A DNA stretch of 64,000 nt from JADHLJ01 sp038118725. Its GTDB lineage: Bacteria; Pseudomonadota; Alphaproteobacteria; Thalassobaculales; Thalassobaculaceae. Under the pieces are notes generated by a model, which saw only the letters and a list, made by a program, of their open reading frames with translations, was not told the origin of the DNA and searched no databases. The stretch is from positions 1-64,000 of the forward strand of contig JAYOIK010000013.1 in assembly GCA_038118725.1 (NCBI GenBank), written 5' to 3'. Positions 33,959 through 42,903 of this stretch are shown here, in pieces. The position numbers and the translations under genes are program-made. Each line of letters starts with the position of its first letter. The stretch's first letter is position 1.

Positions 33959-34298
33959 TTCGTTCGTTCCTCGCCCGATTCCCGGACCCTTTTAGCGCGT
34001 CTTCGTCGCCCAAACAATTCGATCCGATCACCCAAATGTCGAAGAATGGGAATGAGCGCTTGAAACCCTGAAATACCTCGGCTCCGGGACGTAACACGCG
34101 CGCCGGCGCCAGGCTGGCTCGTCTTTGTGGCATTTTCGCCACATTGAGACAGATTTGCACCTTCGTGGATTGGTGAGTGATTGACGGGGGCGGGTGACGG
34201 GAATAGTCATGGTGCCGACGCAAGAGGGCCGGGACACTAAAGCTCCGGTTCTGACTTGTCGTTTAAGTCATGTACGTGACTCTCGGGAGACTGTAAAA
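33959..34298 (+). promoter_or_regulatory. Intergenic region upstream of the porin gene
   Basis: 340 bases between the divergent DUF3576 and porin genes; no gene is seen. An inverted repeat TGACTT (34252-34257) and AAGTCA (34265-34270), separated by 7 bases, sits 29 bases before the porin ATG. It could be a 5' untranslated hairpin or an operator. A ribosome-binding GGGAGA lies before the ATG. No strong -10/-35 pair was found. Confidence 0.4.
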
Positions 34299-35453
34299 AT
34301 GAAAAAAGTTCTTCTCGGAACGACCGCGATCGTTGCCGCCGGCATGATCGCCTCGGCTCCGTCGGCGATCGCCGCCGAAAAAATCAAGCTGAGCGTTGGT
34401 GGTTACATGGAGCAGTGGTTCGGCTACGTGTCCAACGACGATGGTCCGGGCAATGGTTCGGCCGGCCAGGACTTCAGCGGTTTCGACGTCAAGTCGGACT
34501 CGGAAATCCACTTCAAGGGTTCCACCACCCTCGACAACGGCATTTCGGTTGGCGTGAACGTCCAGCTCGAAGCCAACCACAACGGCGCCGACCAAATCGA
34601 TGAGTCCTACCTCATCGTCAAGGGCGGCTTCGGTGAGATCAACCTGGGTTCCGAAAACTCGGCGATGTACAAGATGCATTACGCGCCGGCTGAATTCGGT
34701 ATCTCCATCAACTCCGGTGACCAAACCGGTTGGTTGAGCACCACCCGCACGATCAATGCGAATACCGGTTCCCGCATCAGCGAAGGTGGTTATTTCCGCG
34801 CGCCGTTCGGTTCGACCTATATTGAGCCGCTTCGTGCCAATGACTCGGAAAAGCTGACCTACTACACGCCGCGGATCGAGGGCTTCCAGCTCGGCCTGTC
34901 CTACTCGCCGGATACGAACCAGGACGCCAACTCTCAGCCGAACCGTGACGCCCAAGACACCGACCTGGTGATGGCGGGCTTGAACTTTAACCGTTCCTTC
35001 GGCTCCACCAATGTCCGCGCCTCCTTGGGCTACGGCACGGTGCTGGATGAGGTTCAGGGTTCCGGCAACAACGCCTCGGCGTTTAACGCTGGTCTGGGTC
35101 TCGCCTTCGGTGGTCTGGGTCTTGGCATCTCCTACGCGTCCTATGACGACACGACCGCCAATGACGGTTCCGGCCTCAATGCCGGCGTGAACTACAGCTC
35201 CGGCCCGTGGGGTGTCAGCCTCAGCTACTTCCACGGTGACAAGGACGGCACGACCACCGCTGGCGTCGTTAGCGGCGAAGGCGAGCAGGACACGTTCATG
35301 CTCTCCGCCAAGTACGCGCTGGGCCCGGGCATCACCGCGGCCGGCACGATCGCTCATTCCAAGTTCAAGTCGGATGACACCACGATCGTCGGTACCGACT
35401 CGGCCGAGGTTGATGCGACCTATGTCGTCGTCGGCATGAAACTTAGCTTCTAA
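34299..35453 (+). CDS. Major porin (alphaproteobacterial outer-membrane porin)
   Basis: 384-residue beta-barrel porin. A cleavable signal peptide ends near APSAIAA (residues 1-26). The mature part begins with IKLSVGGYMEQWFGYVS, typical of Rhodospirillales-type porins, and alternates aromatic and glycine-rich strands (LGLSYSPDTNQ, GISYASYDD, GVNYSSGPWGVSLSYFHG). The last residue is Phe (MKLSF), the outer-membrane assembly signal. GGGAGA precedes the ATG. A very strong terminator follows, suggesting high expression. Substrate preference cannot be told. Confidence 0.93.
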   Translation: MKKVLLGTTAIVAAGMIASAPSAIAAEKIKLSVGGYMEQWFGYVSNDDGPGNGSAGQDFSGFDVKSDSEIHFKGSTTLDNGISVGVNVQLEANHNGADQIDESYLIVKGGFGEINLGSENSAMYKMHYAPAEFGISINSGDQTGWLSTTRTINANTGSRISEGGYFRAPFGSTYIEPLRANDSEKLTYYTPRIEGFQLGLSYSPDTNQDANSQPNRDAQDTDLVMAGLNFNRSFGSTNVRASLGYGTVLDEVQGSGNNASAFNAGLGLAFGGLGLGISYASYDDTTANDGSGLNAGVNYSSGPWGVSLSYFHGDKDGTTTAGVVSGEGEQDTFMLSAKYALGPGITAAGTIAHSKFKSDDTTIVGTDSAEVDATYVVVGMKLSF

Positions 35454-35476
35454 TCCAATCGGATTTCGAAGTTAGG

Positions 35477-35511
35477 GGAGAGGCCGCCTTCGGGCGGCCT
35501 CTCCTGCTTTT
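35477..35511 (+). terminator. Strong intrinsic terminator after the porin gene
   Basis: A 12-bp GC-rich stem GGAGAGGCCGCC / GGCGGCCTCTCC with an extra-stable TTCG tetraloop (35477-35504), followed by TGCTTTT. It starts 24 bases after the porin stop. The opposite-strand sulfotransferase gene ends at 35561, so the region also separates the two. Confidence 0.93.
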
Positions 35512-35560
35512 GGGTTGAGTTTTGGGATCAAGTGCCTTGAAAGACGCAGGCTGATTGAAT

Positions 35561-36385
35561 TCAGAGATATCCCAACGCCGCCATGACATCGCCATGGGTC
35601 GTTGATATTTTATCGATTTGAGCCGTGGATAATCGGTCTCGCCACGCGCCGGCCTTGCCCTCCCGGAAAAACCGCTCGGCGTGGGGCGGACGTTCGGTGA
35701 ATCCGTTTCGGCCTTCCTGGGCGGACAATTCCTTGAAAGAGGAAAACGACAAGGCACGCCTCAACCGGTCGCCATCAAATGGCAGTCCCAAGGTCTGGAC
35801 GACGGATTGAAATGCCGCTTCAGGTCGTGAAAGCAAATCCTCGTAGCGGACCATGACCATAGGGAAATCAGTGCCGTCGCGCCATGACTTCACATGATCA
35901 CTCCAGTTTCCGAGGAGCGTGAAAATCCGGTGTTCCACATCGATGGTGGAGTTTCCGGGATCCGCCATGGCGTCGATGGCCAGGTCGATGGCGAGATTGA
36001 AATGGCTGGCATAGGACGAAACCAGGTCCAACGGATTTCGAGTGATGCATATCGCGCCCTTGGTAACCTCCGGGCTGATTAGCCTCACGCCATGATGGAC
36101 ACCGTTCAGGCAATGAGTTTTAACGAAATGATCATGCGGTCGTGCCGCCGCGATAAGCGTTTGGGCACGGGCGCGTAGAGTGAGAGATTCTCCTTCGGTG
36201 ATCTCGCCGATCGGCTTGCCGGCCGCCTCCTGATAGAATCGGGGCCGTGTATCGCTCAACGTAAAGGCGCCAAGTTCATTGATCGGCAGTGGTTCCCGCC
36301 GGTCCAACACATAGTTGGCCAGGAATGCCCGCATCCAAGTGTTGCCGGATTTGGGGTAGGAGGCGATCCAGATAATCCGGCGCAT
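35561..36385 (-). CDS. Sulfotransferase-domain protein (first of three)
   Basis: 274 residues of the PAPS-dependent sulfotransferase fold. The 5'-phosphosulfate loop is YPKSGNTW at residues 10-17, and the 3'-phosphate-binding region is ICITRNPLDLVSSYASHF at about residues 112-130. A catalytic His/Lys region is FVKTHCLNGVHHGVRL. The protein acceptor is unknown. It is read toward the porin terminator and is divergent from the JmjC gene (176 bases between starts), so they may share control. The closest relative nearby is the second sulfotransferase at 37.8 kb. Confidence 0.88.
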   Translation of the reverse strand: MRRIIWIASYPKSGNTWMRAFLANYVLDRREPLPINELGAFTLSDTRPRFYQEAAGKPIGEITEGESLTLRARAQTLIAAARPHDHFVKTHCLNGVHHGVRLISPEVTKGAICITRNPLDLVSSYASHFNLAIDLAIDAMADPGNSTIDVEHRIFTLLGNWSDHVKSWRDGTDFPMVMVRYEDLLSRPEAAFQSVVQTLGLPFDGDRLRRALSFSSFKELSAQEGRNGFTERPPHAERFFREGKAGAWRDRLSTAQIDKISTTHGDVMAALGYL

Positions 36386-36561
36386 TCTTGGTGTTCCTCC
36401 GGCTCGTCAATGATCCGCATAGACTATAACAGGAAGGCGTGTTTCCACATCGAAACCATGGGCTAACGCGGTGATCTGAGATATACGATAGGGATCGCCG
36501 ATCCGGCGCATAGTGATCCGGCCTTACCCGGCAGACCAGGCCCGCATCCCTGGAGATTTAC

Positions 36562-37764
36562 GTGAAAGACTTTCAATTCGCGAACCTTTTCAAGAAGATT
36601 TCCAGGCAGGATTTCATCGACAGCCACCATGACCGGCGCGCCTACCACGAGGCGGGAGCGATTGAGAATGTCAGGGAGATATTCTCTTGGGATCATCTGA
36701 ACGATCTCTTCAATCGCCCCAAGCTCTGGAACGGCGAGATGATGGAACTGGCGATCAACGGCAATGTCTTGCCGCCGCCACAATACGCTTCACCAGGCAT
36801 GGGGCGTCTGGGAGAACGGGTTTTGCGGCCGGATCGGGAGAAGGTGAATCATTTCCTGCGTCAGGGAGCGACACTGGTTCTGGATTATCTCGAGGGAATT
36901 CATCCTGAAATTCGTGATGTGGCGACCTGCATTGAGCGTCTTACCGGTACCGCTGTCTCGTGCAATGCCTATTGTTCTTGGCAAAGCGTTCAGGGATACG
37001 CCTCTCATTTTGACACGATGTGCGTTTTCGCGATTCAGATCGAGGGCGAGAAGACCTGGAACATCTATGACGGGCGGGTGAACGAGCCCATGGCGATCCC
37101 GGGCGCGCGTCCCGCGGATTTTTCAAGGGAGCAGCATGATCGCCAAAAAGGTCCGGTAGCCCAGCAAATCGTCATGCGCCCGGGTGATGTTCTTTATCTG
37201 CCGCGCGGGCTTTATCATGACGCGCTTGCCACCGACACCGCATCGCTGCATCTGTCTTTCGGCGCGACCTATATGGCGGGTTTCTCGGCTCTCAGCTTGC
37301 TGATTGGCGAGTTGCAACGCGAGGAGTTTTTTCGCAAGCGTTTACCGCATTTCGACTCCCGCGAGGAACTGGCGGGGTATTTGACGGAAGTCGGCGCCAA
37401 GGTTGCCGAGCGTATGGCGGATGACGGATTTCAGAATCTCGTGCGCGGGCATATGCTGGGGAATCTCGGAGATAAGATCAGCGGACACCGGCTGCCGGAT
37501 CGAGGCGCGGACCGCTATTATCTGGTAACCCGACGCGATCTTCGTCTTGTGCGCCGGGGTGCGGCCATGCGGTTGGATGGTGGTTCCAAGCCCCTGGATG
37601 TCGCGCCCGAACTGGCGAATATCGCGCGCCACATCGCGGAAAATGAATCCTTCTGGGTAACCGGCTTGCCGGGATTCGTCGACCATGCGCAAACAACTAT
37701 CCAGGATTTCCTCTCGTCTCTGGAAAGTCATGAAATCATTTTCCAGGTTACGGGACGAACATAG
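36562..37764 (+). CDS. JmjC/cupin-type Fe(II)-oxygenase (ribosomal-oxygenase-like)
   Basis: 400 residues, GTG start with GGAG 6 bases before. A facial triad is visible: His149 and Asp151 in YASHFDTM, and His219 in PRGLYHDALA. The segment VFAIQIEGEKTWNIYDG matches the VxGxKRWRLY type of motif of the RoxA/NO66/MINA ribosomal-oxygenase cupins, and VMRPGDVLYLPRG is the typical Pro/Gly turn before the last His. The C-terminal half may be a winged or dimer domain. These enzymes hydroxylate protein side chains with 2-oxoglutarate. The target here is unknown; being between sulfotransferases is unusual. Confidence 0.82.
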   Translation: MKDFQFANLFKKISRQDFIDSHHDRRAYHEAGAIENVREIFSWDHLNDLFNRPKLWNGEMMELAINGNVLPPPQYASPGMGRLGERVLRPDREKVNHFLRQGATLVLDYLEGIHPEIRDVATCIERLTGTAVSCNAYCSWQSVQGYASHFDTMCVFAIQIEGEKTWNIYDGRVNEPMAIPGARPADFSREQHDRQKGPVAQQIVMRPGDVLYLPRGLYHDALATDTASLHLSFGATYMAGFSALSLLIGELQREEFFRKRLPHFDSREELAGYLTEVGAKVAERMADDGFQNLVRGHMLGNLGDKISGHRLPDRGADRYYLVTRRDLRLVRRGAAMRLDGGSKPLDVAPELANIARHIAENESFWVTGLPGFVDHAQTTIQDFLSSLESHEIIFQVTGRT

Positions 37765-37775
37765 GGAGACCGTCG

Positions 37776-38621
37776 GTGGCGGGGATTGTTTGGCTCGCGT
37801 CCTATCCGAAATCGGGCAATACCTGGTTGCGGTTGTTCATGGAAAACCTGTTTCGCAACGCGATGCAGCCGGTCCCGATCAACGATCTGCGGGTCGCGCG
37901 GTTCGGCGACGCGGCCTATCCGATCTACGAACAAGTGGCCGGTCGACTCTTGGAGGGCGCCAGTGACGCCGAGTTCAACGCGCTCAGAGAGCCGGTGCAA
38001 CGTTACCTCGCGAGCCGACCGGAAACCACGTTCGTGAAGACGCATAATGCCTTGCTTCGCCATGAAGGGGTCCCGCTGATTGAGTTGCGGCATACCGCCG
38101 GCGCGGTTTATCTGCTTCGCAATCCCTTTGATTTGACGGTGTCGCTCGCCGATCACTTTCGCATCAGCCATGATGACGCGATCGAGGCGATGGCCTCGCC
38201 CTACCATCATACCAAGACAACACCGATGGCGATCTTCCAACTTCTGGGTGGCTGGACGAACCATTACCGATCCTGGTTCGGCGTGGAGAACTTCAATCCG
38301 CTTTTCATTCGCTATGAGGACACGATCCGTGATCCGGTTAAATCATTCGGACGTTTCATGCGTTATCTCGGCTTGCCCAAGAACCCGGAACGCCTGAAAC
38401 GGGCAATCAGGAATAGCGCCTTCAAGGAAGTGGAGCGCCAAGAACGTGAATCCGGCTTCAAGGAGCGCGTGCATCCGAATCAGAAGTTTTTCCGCGCTGG
38501 CAAGGTCGGCGGATACAAGGAAATACTCAACGACAAACAGATTGGTCGGATCATCGACGCGCATGGCGAGCTGATGCTGGAACAGAAATATATCTCCAAG
38601 GACGGTCGCCCGAGGGTGTGA
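37776..38621 (+). CDS. Sulfotransferase-domain protein (second)
   Basis: 281 residues, GTG start with GGGAG 8 bases before. The 5'-phosphosulfate loop YPKSGNTW is again at residues 10-17, and the 3'-phosphate site is YLLRNPFDLTVSLADHF near residue 110. Similar in length and layout to the first sulfotransferase (274 residues), so they are likely paralogues. A Lys/Arg-rich segment (KNPERLKRAIRNSAFKEV) lies late, as in Sulfotransfer_1 enzymes. It starts 11 bases after the JmjC stop and precedes the TPR gene by 16 bases, so they form one transcription unit. Confidence 0.88.
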   Translation: MAGIVWLASYPKSGNTWLRLFMENLFRNAMQPVPINDLRVARFGDAAYPIYEQVAGRLLEGASDAEFNALREPVQRYLASRPETTFVKTHNALLRHEGVPLIELRHTAGAVYLLRNPFDLTVSLADHFRISHDDAIEAMASPYHHTKTTPMAIFQLLGGWTNHYRSWFGVENFNPLFIRYEDTIRDPVKSFGRFMRYLGLPKNPERLKRAIRNSAFKEVERQERESGFKERVHPNQKFFRAGKVGGYKEILNDKQIGRIIDAHGELMLEQKYISKDGRPRV

Positions 38622-38637
38622 CGCGAATGGCGCTTAG

Positions 38638-40557
38638 ATGAAGTCCGTTGACCCCAACCTAGCCTTTCAATCAGCCGAGAAGGCCGCCGCCAAGGGAGAT
38701 TGGGTCGGCGCGCGCCGCGCCTATGGCCGGGTTTTGAAATCAATGCCTCGGGATTGGCGGGGCTTCTATCGAGCGGGACTGATCGAGGCGCGAGGCGGCC
38801 ATTACGAACAGGCCGAGAAAGCCTTTGGTCGGGCGCGGGCGCTCTCTCCGGAAAATCCCGATGTCGCGGCTAATCTCGCGCAAGTCTATCTGCTGATGGA
38901 CGAGCCGGCGTTAGCGCTGGACCTGCTAGGACCGATTGCCGAAAAAACCCCCAACCTACCGGAGGTCCATCAGCGAATTGGCTTGGCGCGGCAAGAGCTT
39001 GGTCACATGGAAGAGGCCGAGGAGGCCTATCGCCGAGCGATGGATCAGGGCTCGACGGACCCAGGCGTTCTAAACAATCGCGCCGTCGTCTTGCAAAGCC
39101 TTGGACGGTCCATGGAGGCGATTGGCTTGCTGGAGATATTGGTCCGGCGTGGCGTGACTGGAACCGAGATGCTTAACAATCTTGGCAATCTCTATCGGGG
39201 GGTGGGAAGATTCGACGAGTCCGCGGCGATTTTCGCGACCGCTGTTACACGCGCGCCAAACAACTCCCACCTCCATAGAAACATAGCCTTGTTGAACCGT
39301 GATCGTGGAGATATCGCAAAGGGCATCACGGCGGCCCGGCGGGCCGCGATTTGTGCGCCGGAAGCCATGGATGGCCTGGTGATCATCGCGGAGATGCTTG
39401 AGCATCGCGCTGATCTCGATGAAGCGACCACTCTTCTCCGCCGTGTCGCCACCGGGGCGCCGGGAAATGCCGACGCGATTGCCTTGCAAGCGCGCATTCA
39501 ACGCCGCCTCGGTGACGCGGCCGGCGCGCATGGAATGTTGGAGCGAGTTCTATCCCGGGATGAGAGTTTACCGGGGGCGCATAAGCTCTTGTTTGAAGCA
39601 GCCCAAGCCGAGCAATCGCTAGGGCGGTTCGCGGACGCCTTCGAGACACTGGTCAAGGCCAATCGTCGGCAACTGAAGGCGATGCGCCCGGGTCTGGTCG
39701 ATGCAAACCGCGTGTTCCGGCAAATTCGCGATCTCGCGCGTGTCATTGACGCTATTGATCCGGAACAATTCTCGGCGCCGGCCTTGGACCACACCGAGGC
39801 GCCGGTGTTTCTGGTTGGATTCCCACGATCTGGAACCACGCTACTTGACCAGATTCTCGATAGCCACCCTTCGGTCGTCGTCCTTGAGGAACGACCCTTG
39901 GTCGTGGGCATGATCGCGCGCATGAACCGCGATGGATATCGTTATCCCGATGATCTTGATCGTTTGGATGAGGCTGCCCTGGCGACTTTGCGGCGAGGCT
40001 ATCTGACGGACCGGGACGGATACGTTCATGTCCCGGAAGGTCATGTTTTTGTCGACAAGATGCCGCTGAACATTGTTCACGCCGCGCTTATCCGACGGGT
40101 TTTTCCCGGCGCGCGGTTTCTTCTTGCCTTGCGTGATCCTCGCGACATTTGCTTGAGTTGTTTCATGCAGTCGTTTGAACTGAACGATTGGATGGCCGCG
40201 TTTACGGATATTCGGATGACCGCCGAACTCTTTAATGCCGTGTTTGATCTCTGGCGCCAGACGTCGGAGCGACTTTCCTTGGACTATCACCAGGTTCGCT
40301 ACGAGGATCTGATTGGGGACCTTCGAGGCACGGCTTCGGCGGCAATCGAATTCTTGGGCCTGGAATGGGATGAGGAAATGGCGAGCTTCCATGAACACGC
40401 CAAACGCCGAGGGCATCTCAATACACCAAGCCATGCGCAGGTAACCCAGCCGGTATACGGCCACGCCGTGCAACGCTGGAAGCGATACGGCGCGGCGATG
40501 GAAGAACCCGCGCGCGTTCTTGAACCCAGCCGGGTCGCCCTTGGATATGGAGCCTGA
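38638..40557 (+). CDS. TPR protein fused to a sulfotransferase domain
   Basis: 639 residues. Residues about 5-330 are tandem tetratricopeptide repeats (for example FYRAGLIEARGGHYEQAEKAF and GVLNNRAVVLQSLGRSMEAI). A C-terminal sulfotransferase domain starts about residue 385: FLVGFPRSGTTLLDQIL has the phosphosulfate loop at 395-401, and ALRDPRDICLSCFMQSF, with RDPRD at 499-503, is the 3'-phosphate site. The C-terminal part ends with a conserved MEEPARVLEPSRVALGYG. Such TPR-ST fusions resemble tyrosylprotein sulfotransferases in layout; that functional link is inference. yggS starts one base later. Confidence 0.88.
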   Translation: MKSVDPNLAFQSAEKAAAKGDWVGARRAYGRVLKSMPRDWRGFYRAGLIEARGGHYEQAEKAFGRARALSPENPDVAANLAQVYLLMDEPALALDLLGPIAEKTPNLPEVHQRIGLARQELGHMEEAEEAYRRAMDQGSTDPGVLNNRAVVLQSLGRSMEAIGLLEILVRRGVTGTEMLNNLGNLYRGVGRFDESAAIFATAVTRAPNNSHLHRNIALLNRDRGDIAKGITAARRAAICAPEAMDGLVIIAEMLEHRADLDEATTLLRRVATGAPGNADAIALQARIQRRLGDAAGAHGMLERVLSRDESLPGAHKLLFEAAQAEQSLGRFADAFETLVKANRRQLKAMRPGLVDANRVFRQIRDLARVIDAIDPEQFSAPALDHTEAPVFLVGFPRSGTTLLDQILDSHPSVVVLEERPLVVGMIARMNRDGYRYPDDLDRLDEAALATLRRGYLTDRDGYVHVPEGHVFVDKMPLNIVHAALIRRVFPGARFLLALRDPRDICLSCFMQSFELNDWMAAFTDIRMTAELFNAVFDLWRQTSERLSLDYHQVRYEDLIGDLRGTASAAIEFLGLEWDEEMASFHEHAKRRGHLNTPSHAQVTQPVYGHAVQRWKRYGAAMEEPARVLEPSRVALGYGA

Positions 40558-40558
40558 C

Positions 40559-41269
40559 ATGAGCAAAGTGTCGATACCGAAAACTTCGTCGGAGGATACC
40601 GCCGAGGTCTCGGAAAATCTGGAAGAGATCAATACCAAGATTTTCGACGCGGCTCGTCGGGCGGGCCGGTCGGCGTCGGATGTTTCATTGGTCGCGGTAA
40701 GTAAGGTTCAGCCGTTCGGGCGTGTCGAGGCGGCTTGCTTGGCGGGACACCGGGTTTTCGGCGAAAACCGGGTCCAGGAGGCGATGGAACGCTGGCCGAG
40801 CTTGCGGGCCCGTTTCCCGGATCTGAAGCTGCATTTGATCGGGCCGCTTCAAACCAACAAAGTCGCCGACGCGGTGGCGTTCTTTGATGTGATCGAGAGC
40901 GTTGATCGCCCGAAACTGGCGGCGGCCCTGCGACGCGAGATGGACAAGCAGGGGGTTAGCCGACCGTGCTTCATCCAGGTAAACACCGGAGAGGAGCCTC
41001 GGAAAGCCGGTGTCGCGCCCTTGGAAGCCGACTCCTTCATCACAAGCTGTCGGGACGAACACGGGTTGGATATCGTGGGCCTCATGTGCATTCCCCCGCA
41101 AAGCGAGGAACCGGCTCTGCATTTCGCGCTGCTCCGCGAGATAGCCCTACGCAACGACGTAGCCTCGCTTAGCATGGGGATGAGTGGTGACTTCGAGACC
41201 GCGATAGAGCTTGGCGCCACCCATATCCGTGTGGGCACCGCTATTTTTGGCGCGCGTGAGCAGCGGTAG
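40559..41269 (+). CDS. yggS: YggS-family PLP-binding protein
   Basis: 236 residues of the UPF0001/PLPBP family, which binds pyridoxal 5'-phosphate without known catalysis and buffers PLP. The family PLP-lysine is in VSLVAVSKVQP; VFGENRVQEA and LIGPLQTNK and the final MGMSGDFETAIELGATHIRVGTAIFG motif are typical. The ATG has GGAG 7 bases before and follows the TPR-ST stop by one base. It is conserved housekeeping, probably co-transcribed with the sulfotransferase cluster only by position. Confidence 0.95.
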   Translation: MSKVSIPKTSSEDTAEVSENLEEINTKIFDAARRAGRSASDVSLVAVSKVQPFGRVEAACLAGHRVFGENRVQEAMERWPSLRARFPDLKLHLIGPLQTNKVADAVAFFDVIESVDRPKLAAALRREMDKQGVSRPCFIQVNTGEEPRKAGVAPLEADSFITSCRDEHGLDIVGLMCIPPQSEEPALHFALLREIALRNDVASLSMGMSGDFETAIELGATHIRVGTAIFGAREQR

Positions 41270-41806
41270 TTATCTCGCCTGGCCAGTGGTCGCTAATCTT
41301 ATGGTCATGATCGCGCCCGCTTCGAGGTGCTCGAGCAAAGCCCGAAGATCATCCAATCGCAAGGCGACACAACCTTGGGTCGGCGCGAAATCGGGCCTCG
41401 CGACATGCATGAAAATGGCGCTGCCGAGGCCTGGAACTGGTGGATCGTCATTGTATCCAAGCTCGACGACGATGTCGTAGAGGCCATCCTCTCGCCATAG
41501 GGTCTCATGACTTCCCGCATAGGGCAACGTGACGAGGCGATTGTATTGTTTCGAATCTCGCGGATCGTCGCACCAGCCCATTGAGCCTGTGATCACGACC
41601 AAGGGCTGGGCGGTTTTCAGCGCGATAACGCGGTCTTGTCGATAGAAAACCCGCCGAAGACGCCAATCACCCAGCGGCGTGCATTGATCGCCCTCGCGTT
41701 TCGCGTTTGTCGCGCCGCCAGCGCCGATCGCGCATCGGTACTCTTGATCATGGATGAGGAGCCGCGCGCGGGTGGGATCGTCGGATGTCTCGACAATGAG
41801 CGTCAT
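41270..41806 (-). CDS. L,D-transpeptidase catalytic-domain protein (YkuD type)
   Basis: 178 residues. The active site HVARPDFAPTQGCVALR contains the catalytic His and Cys of L,D-transpeptidases that make 3-3 crosslinks or attach lipoproteins to peptidoglycan. No clear signal peptide is visible at the start (MTLIVETSDDPTRARLLI), which is odd for a periplasmic enzyme; an N-terminal region may be missing or it may be a cytoplasmic variant. It ends exactly one base after the convergent yggS. Confidence 0.85.
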   Translation of the reverse strand: MTLIVETSDDPTRARLLIHDQEYRCAIGAGGATNAKREGDQCTPLGDWRLRRVFYRQDRVIALKTAQPLVVITGSMGWCDDPRDSKQYNRLVTLPYAGSHETLWREDGLYDIVVELGYNDDPPVPGLGSAIFMHVARPDFAPTQGCVALRLDDLRALLEHLEAGAIMTIRLATTGQAR

Positions 41807-41830
41807 GCGGAAAGTTTTGCCTGTCCAAGG

Positions 41831-42793
41831 TTAGCCCTTCGGCATGGTTTCGTATTTTCCAAGGGCTCGCAACATCCATCCATGGACGTCGTTGGAATCG
41901 GTGGGGACCTGAAGTGTTTCTTGGGATGTAGCCCCCGATCGTTCCGCCTGGGCGGCGTGGGATCGCGCGATCAGCCGATCCAGGGCATTCGCCGGGGCGG
42001 ATTTAAGACGCTGGTCTCGGTTGGCGACCGGTTGCGTGATTGCCGCGTTCGTCGCCTGGGTTGAAACCGGGACGGGACGCTGGGGAAGGCCGAACAATCC
42101 CGCCCTAGCGGCGGCATCGGATGGTATGAATCCCCCACCTTTCGCCGGTGGATTTTTCGCAAGTCGCTCAATGAGGGTTTCACGCGCCGGCGTTTGGATG
42201 GTCGGTGATGACACCGAGGCCAGTTGTGGCGCGGAAGTCGTGTTTCCCTGGCTAACGGGGTTTTGAGCAACGTGGCTCTGGGCAACGTGGCTCTGGGTAA
42301 CGTGACTCTGGGCGACTGGATTGGGAGTCGCTGGCGCCGGACCGATTGGAGCCTGGCTTACCGTGCCCTGAAGACTCGGGGCGGCTCTCGCAAGACTGGT
42401 TACACCGTCATTTCGAGATCCGGCGAACGCCGCAAAGGCTGTTTCCGCGATATCGGAGCCCGTTTCCGCTTCGACAATGTTGTTGCTCACCGCCGCCAAC
42501 AACCCGACCGGACCGCCGTAAATCGCGCCGCCGATGGCACGTGGAGCCGAGGCGATCTCATCTCCGGTAACGGCGCGGTAGATCGAGGAAACCACCGGAA
42601 TGTGCTGCAGCGGGTTTATGATGTCCAAGACGTCCTTGAAGCCGAAGCCATCGGAGCCCCAGCCGTCGGAATTAGGACCCTGATTGTCCAGGATGGCGAT
42701 TTGATCGGGATCGACATCCGCCTCGCCGCTGGGCGTCGTATCGAAACGAAAGGGCGATTGGATCGACGTTGAATTTGATATCAGGCTAGTCAT
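41831..42793 (-). CDS. Hypothetical protein with conserved core and short tandem repeat
   Basis: 320 residues; not assigned to a named family. SD GGAGG lies 8 bases before the ATG. A core around residues 55-120 (GFGFKDVLDIINPLQHIPVV and IYRAVTGDEI) resembles uncharacterised alphaproteobacterial proteins. The middle is Gln/Ser/Thr-Pro-rich with a repeat (QSHVTQSHVAQ). The C terminus is polar (NVDSNDVHGWMLRALGKY-like). There is no signal peptide or membrane helix that I can see. It may belong to an envelope or motility set, but nothing shows it. Confidence 0.7.
   Translation of the reverse strand: MTSLISNSTSIQSPFRFDTTPSGEADVDPDQIAILDNQGPNSDGWGSDGFGFKDVLDIINPLQHIPVVSSIYRAVTGDEIASAPRAIGGAIYGGPVGLLAAVSNNIVEAETGSDIAETAFAAFAGSRNDGVTSLARAAPSLQGTVSQAPIGPAPATPNPVAQSHVTQSHVAQSHVAQNPVSQGNTTSAPQLASVSSPTIQTPARETLIERLAKNPPAKGGGFIPSDAAARAGLFGLPQRPVPVSTQATNAAITQPVANRDQRLKSAPANALDRLIARSHAAQAERSGATSQETLQVPTDSNDVHGWMLRALGKYETMPKG
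42265..42309 (+). repeat. 15-bp tandem repeat inside the hypothetical gene
   Basis: Three units: GAGCAACGTGGCTCT, GGGCAACGTGGCTCT and GGGTAACGTGACTCT, with a partial fourth. On the minus strand they encode the pentapeptide repeat QSHVA/QSHVT. The 15-bp period keeps the reading frame, so copy-number changes would only lengthen or shorten the protein. Confidence 0.85.
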
Positions 42794-42903
42794 GAAAATT
42801 TCCTCCGCGATTGGTAGAGCAATTCTCATACCAATTGGAGGATTCGGATTTTAGAACTTAGTCCAGTGGCGTGAATCCAGCGAAGATCCTTGATCTTCCA
42901 AGG

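Noticed and set aside
42265..42309. The tandem repeat as a CRISPR array
   Set aside because: The units are directly adjacent with no unique spacers, only 15 bases long and inside a coding region.
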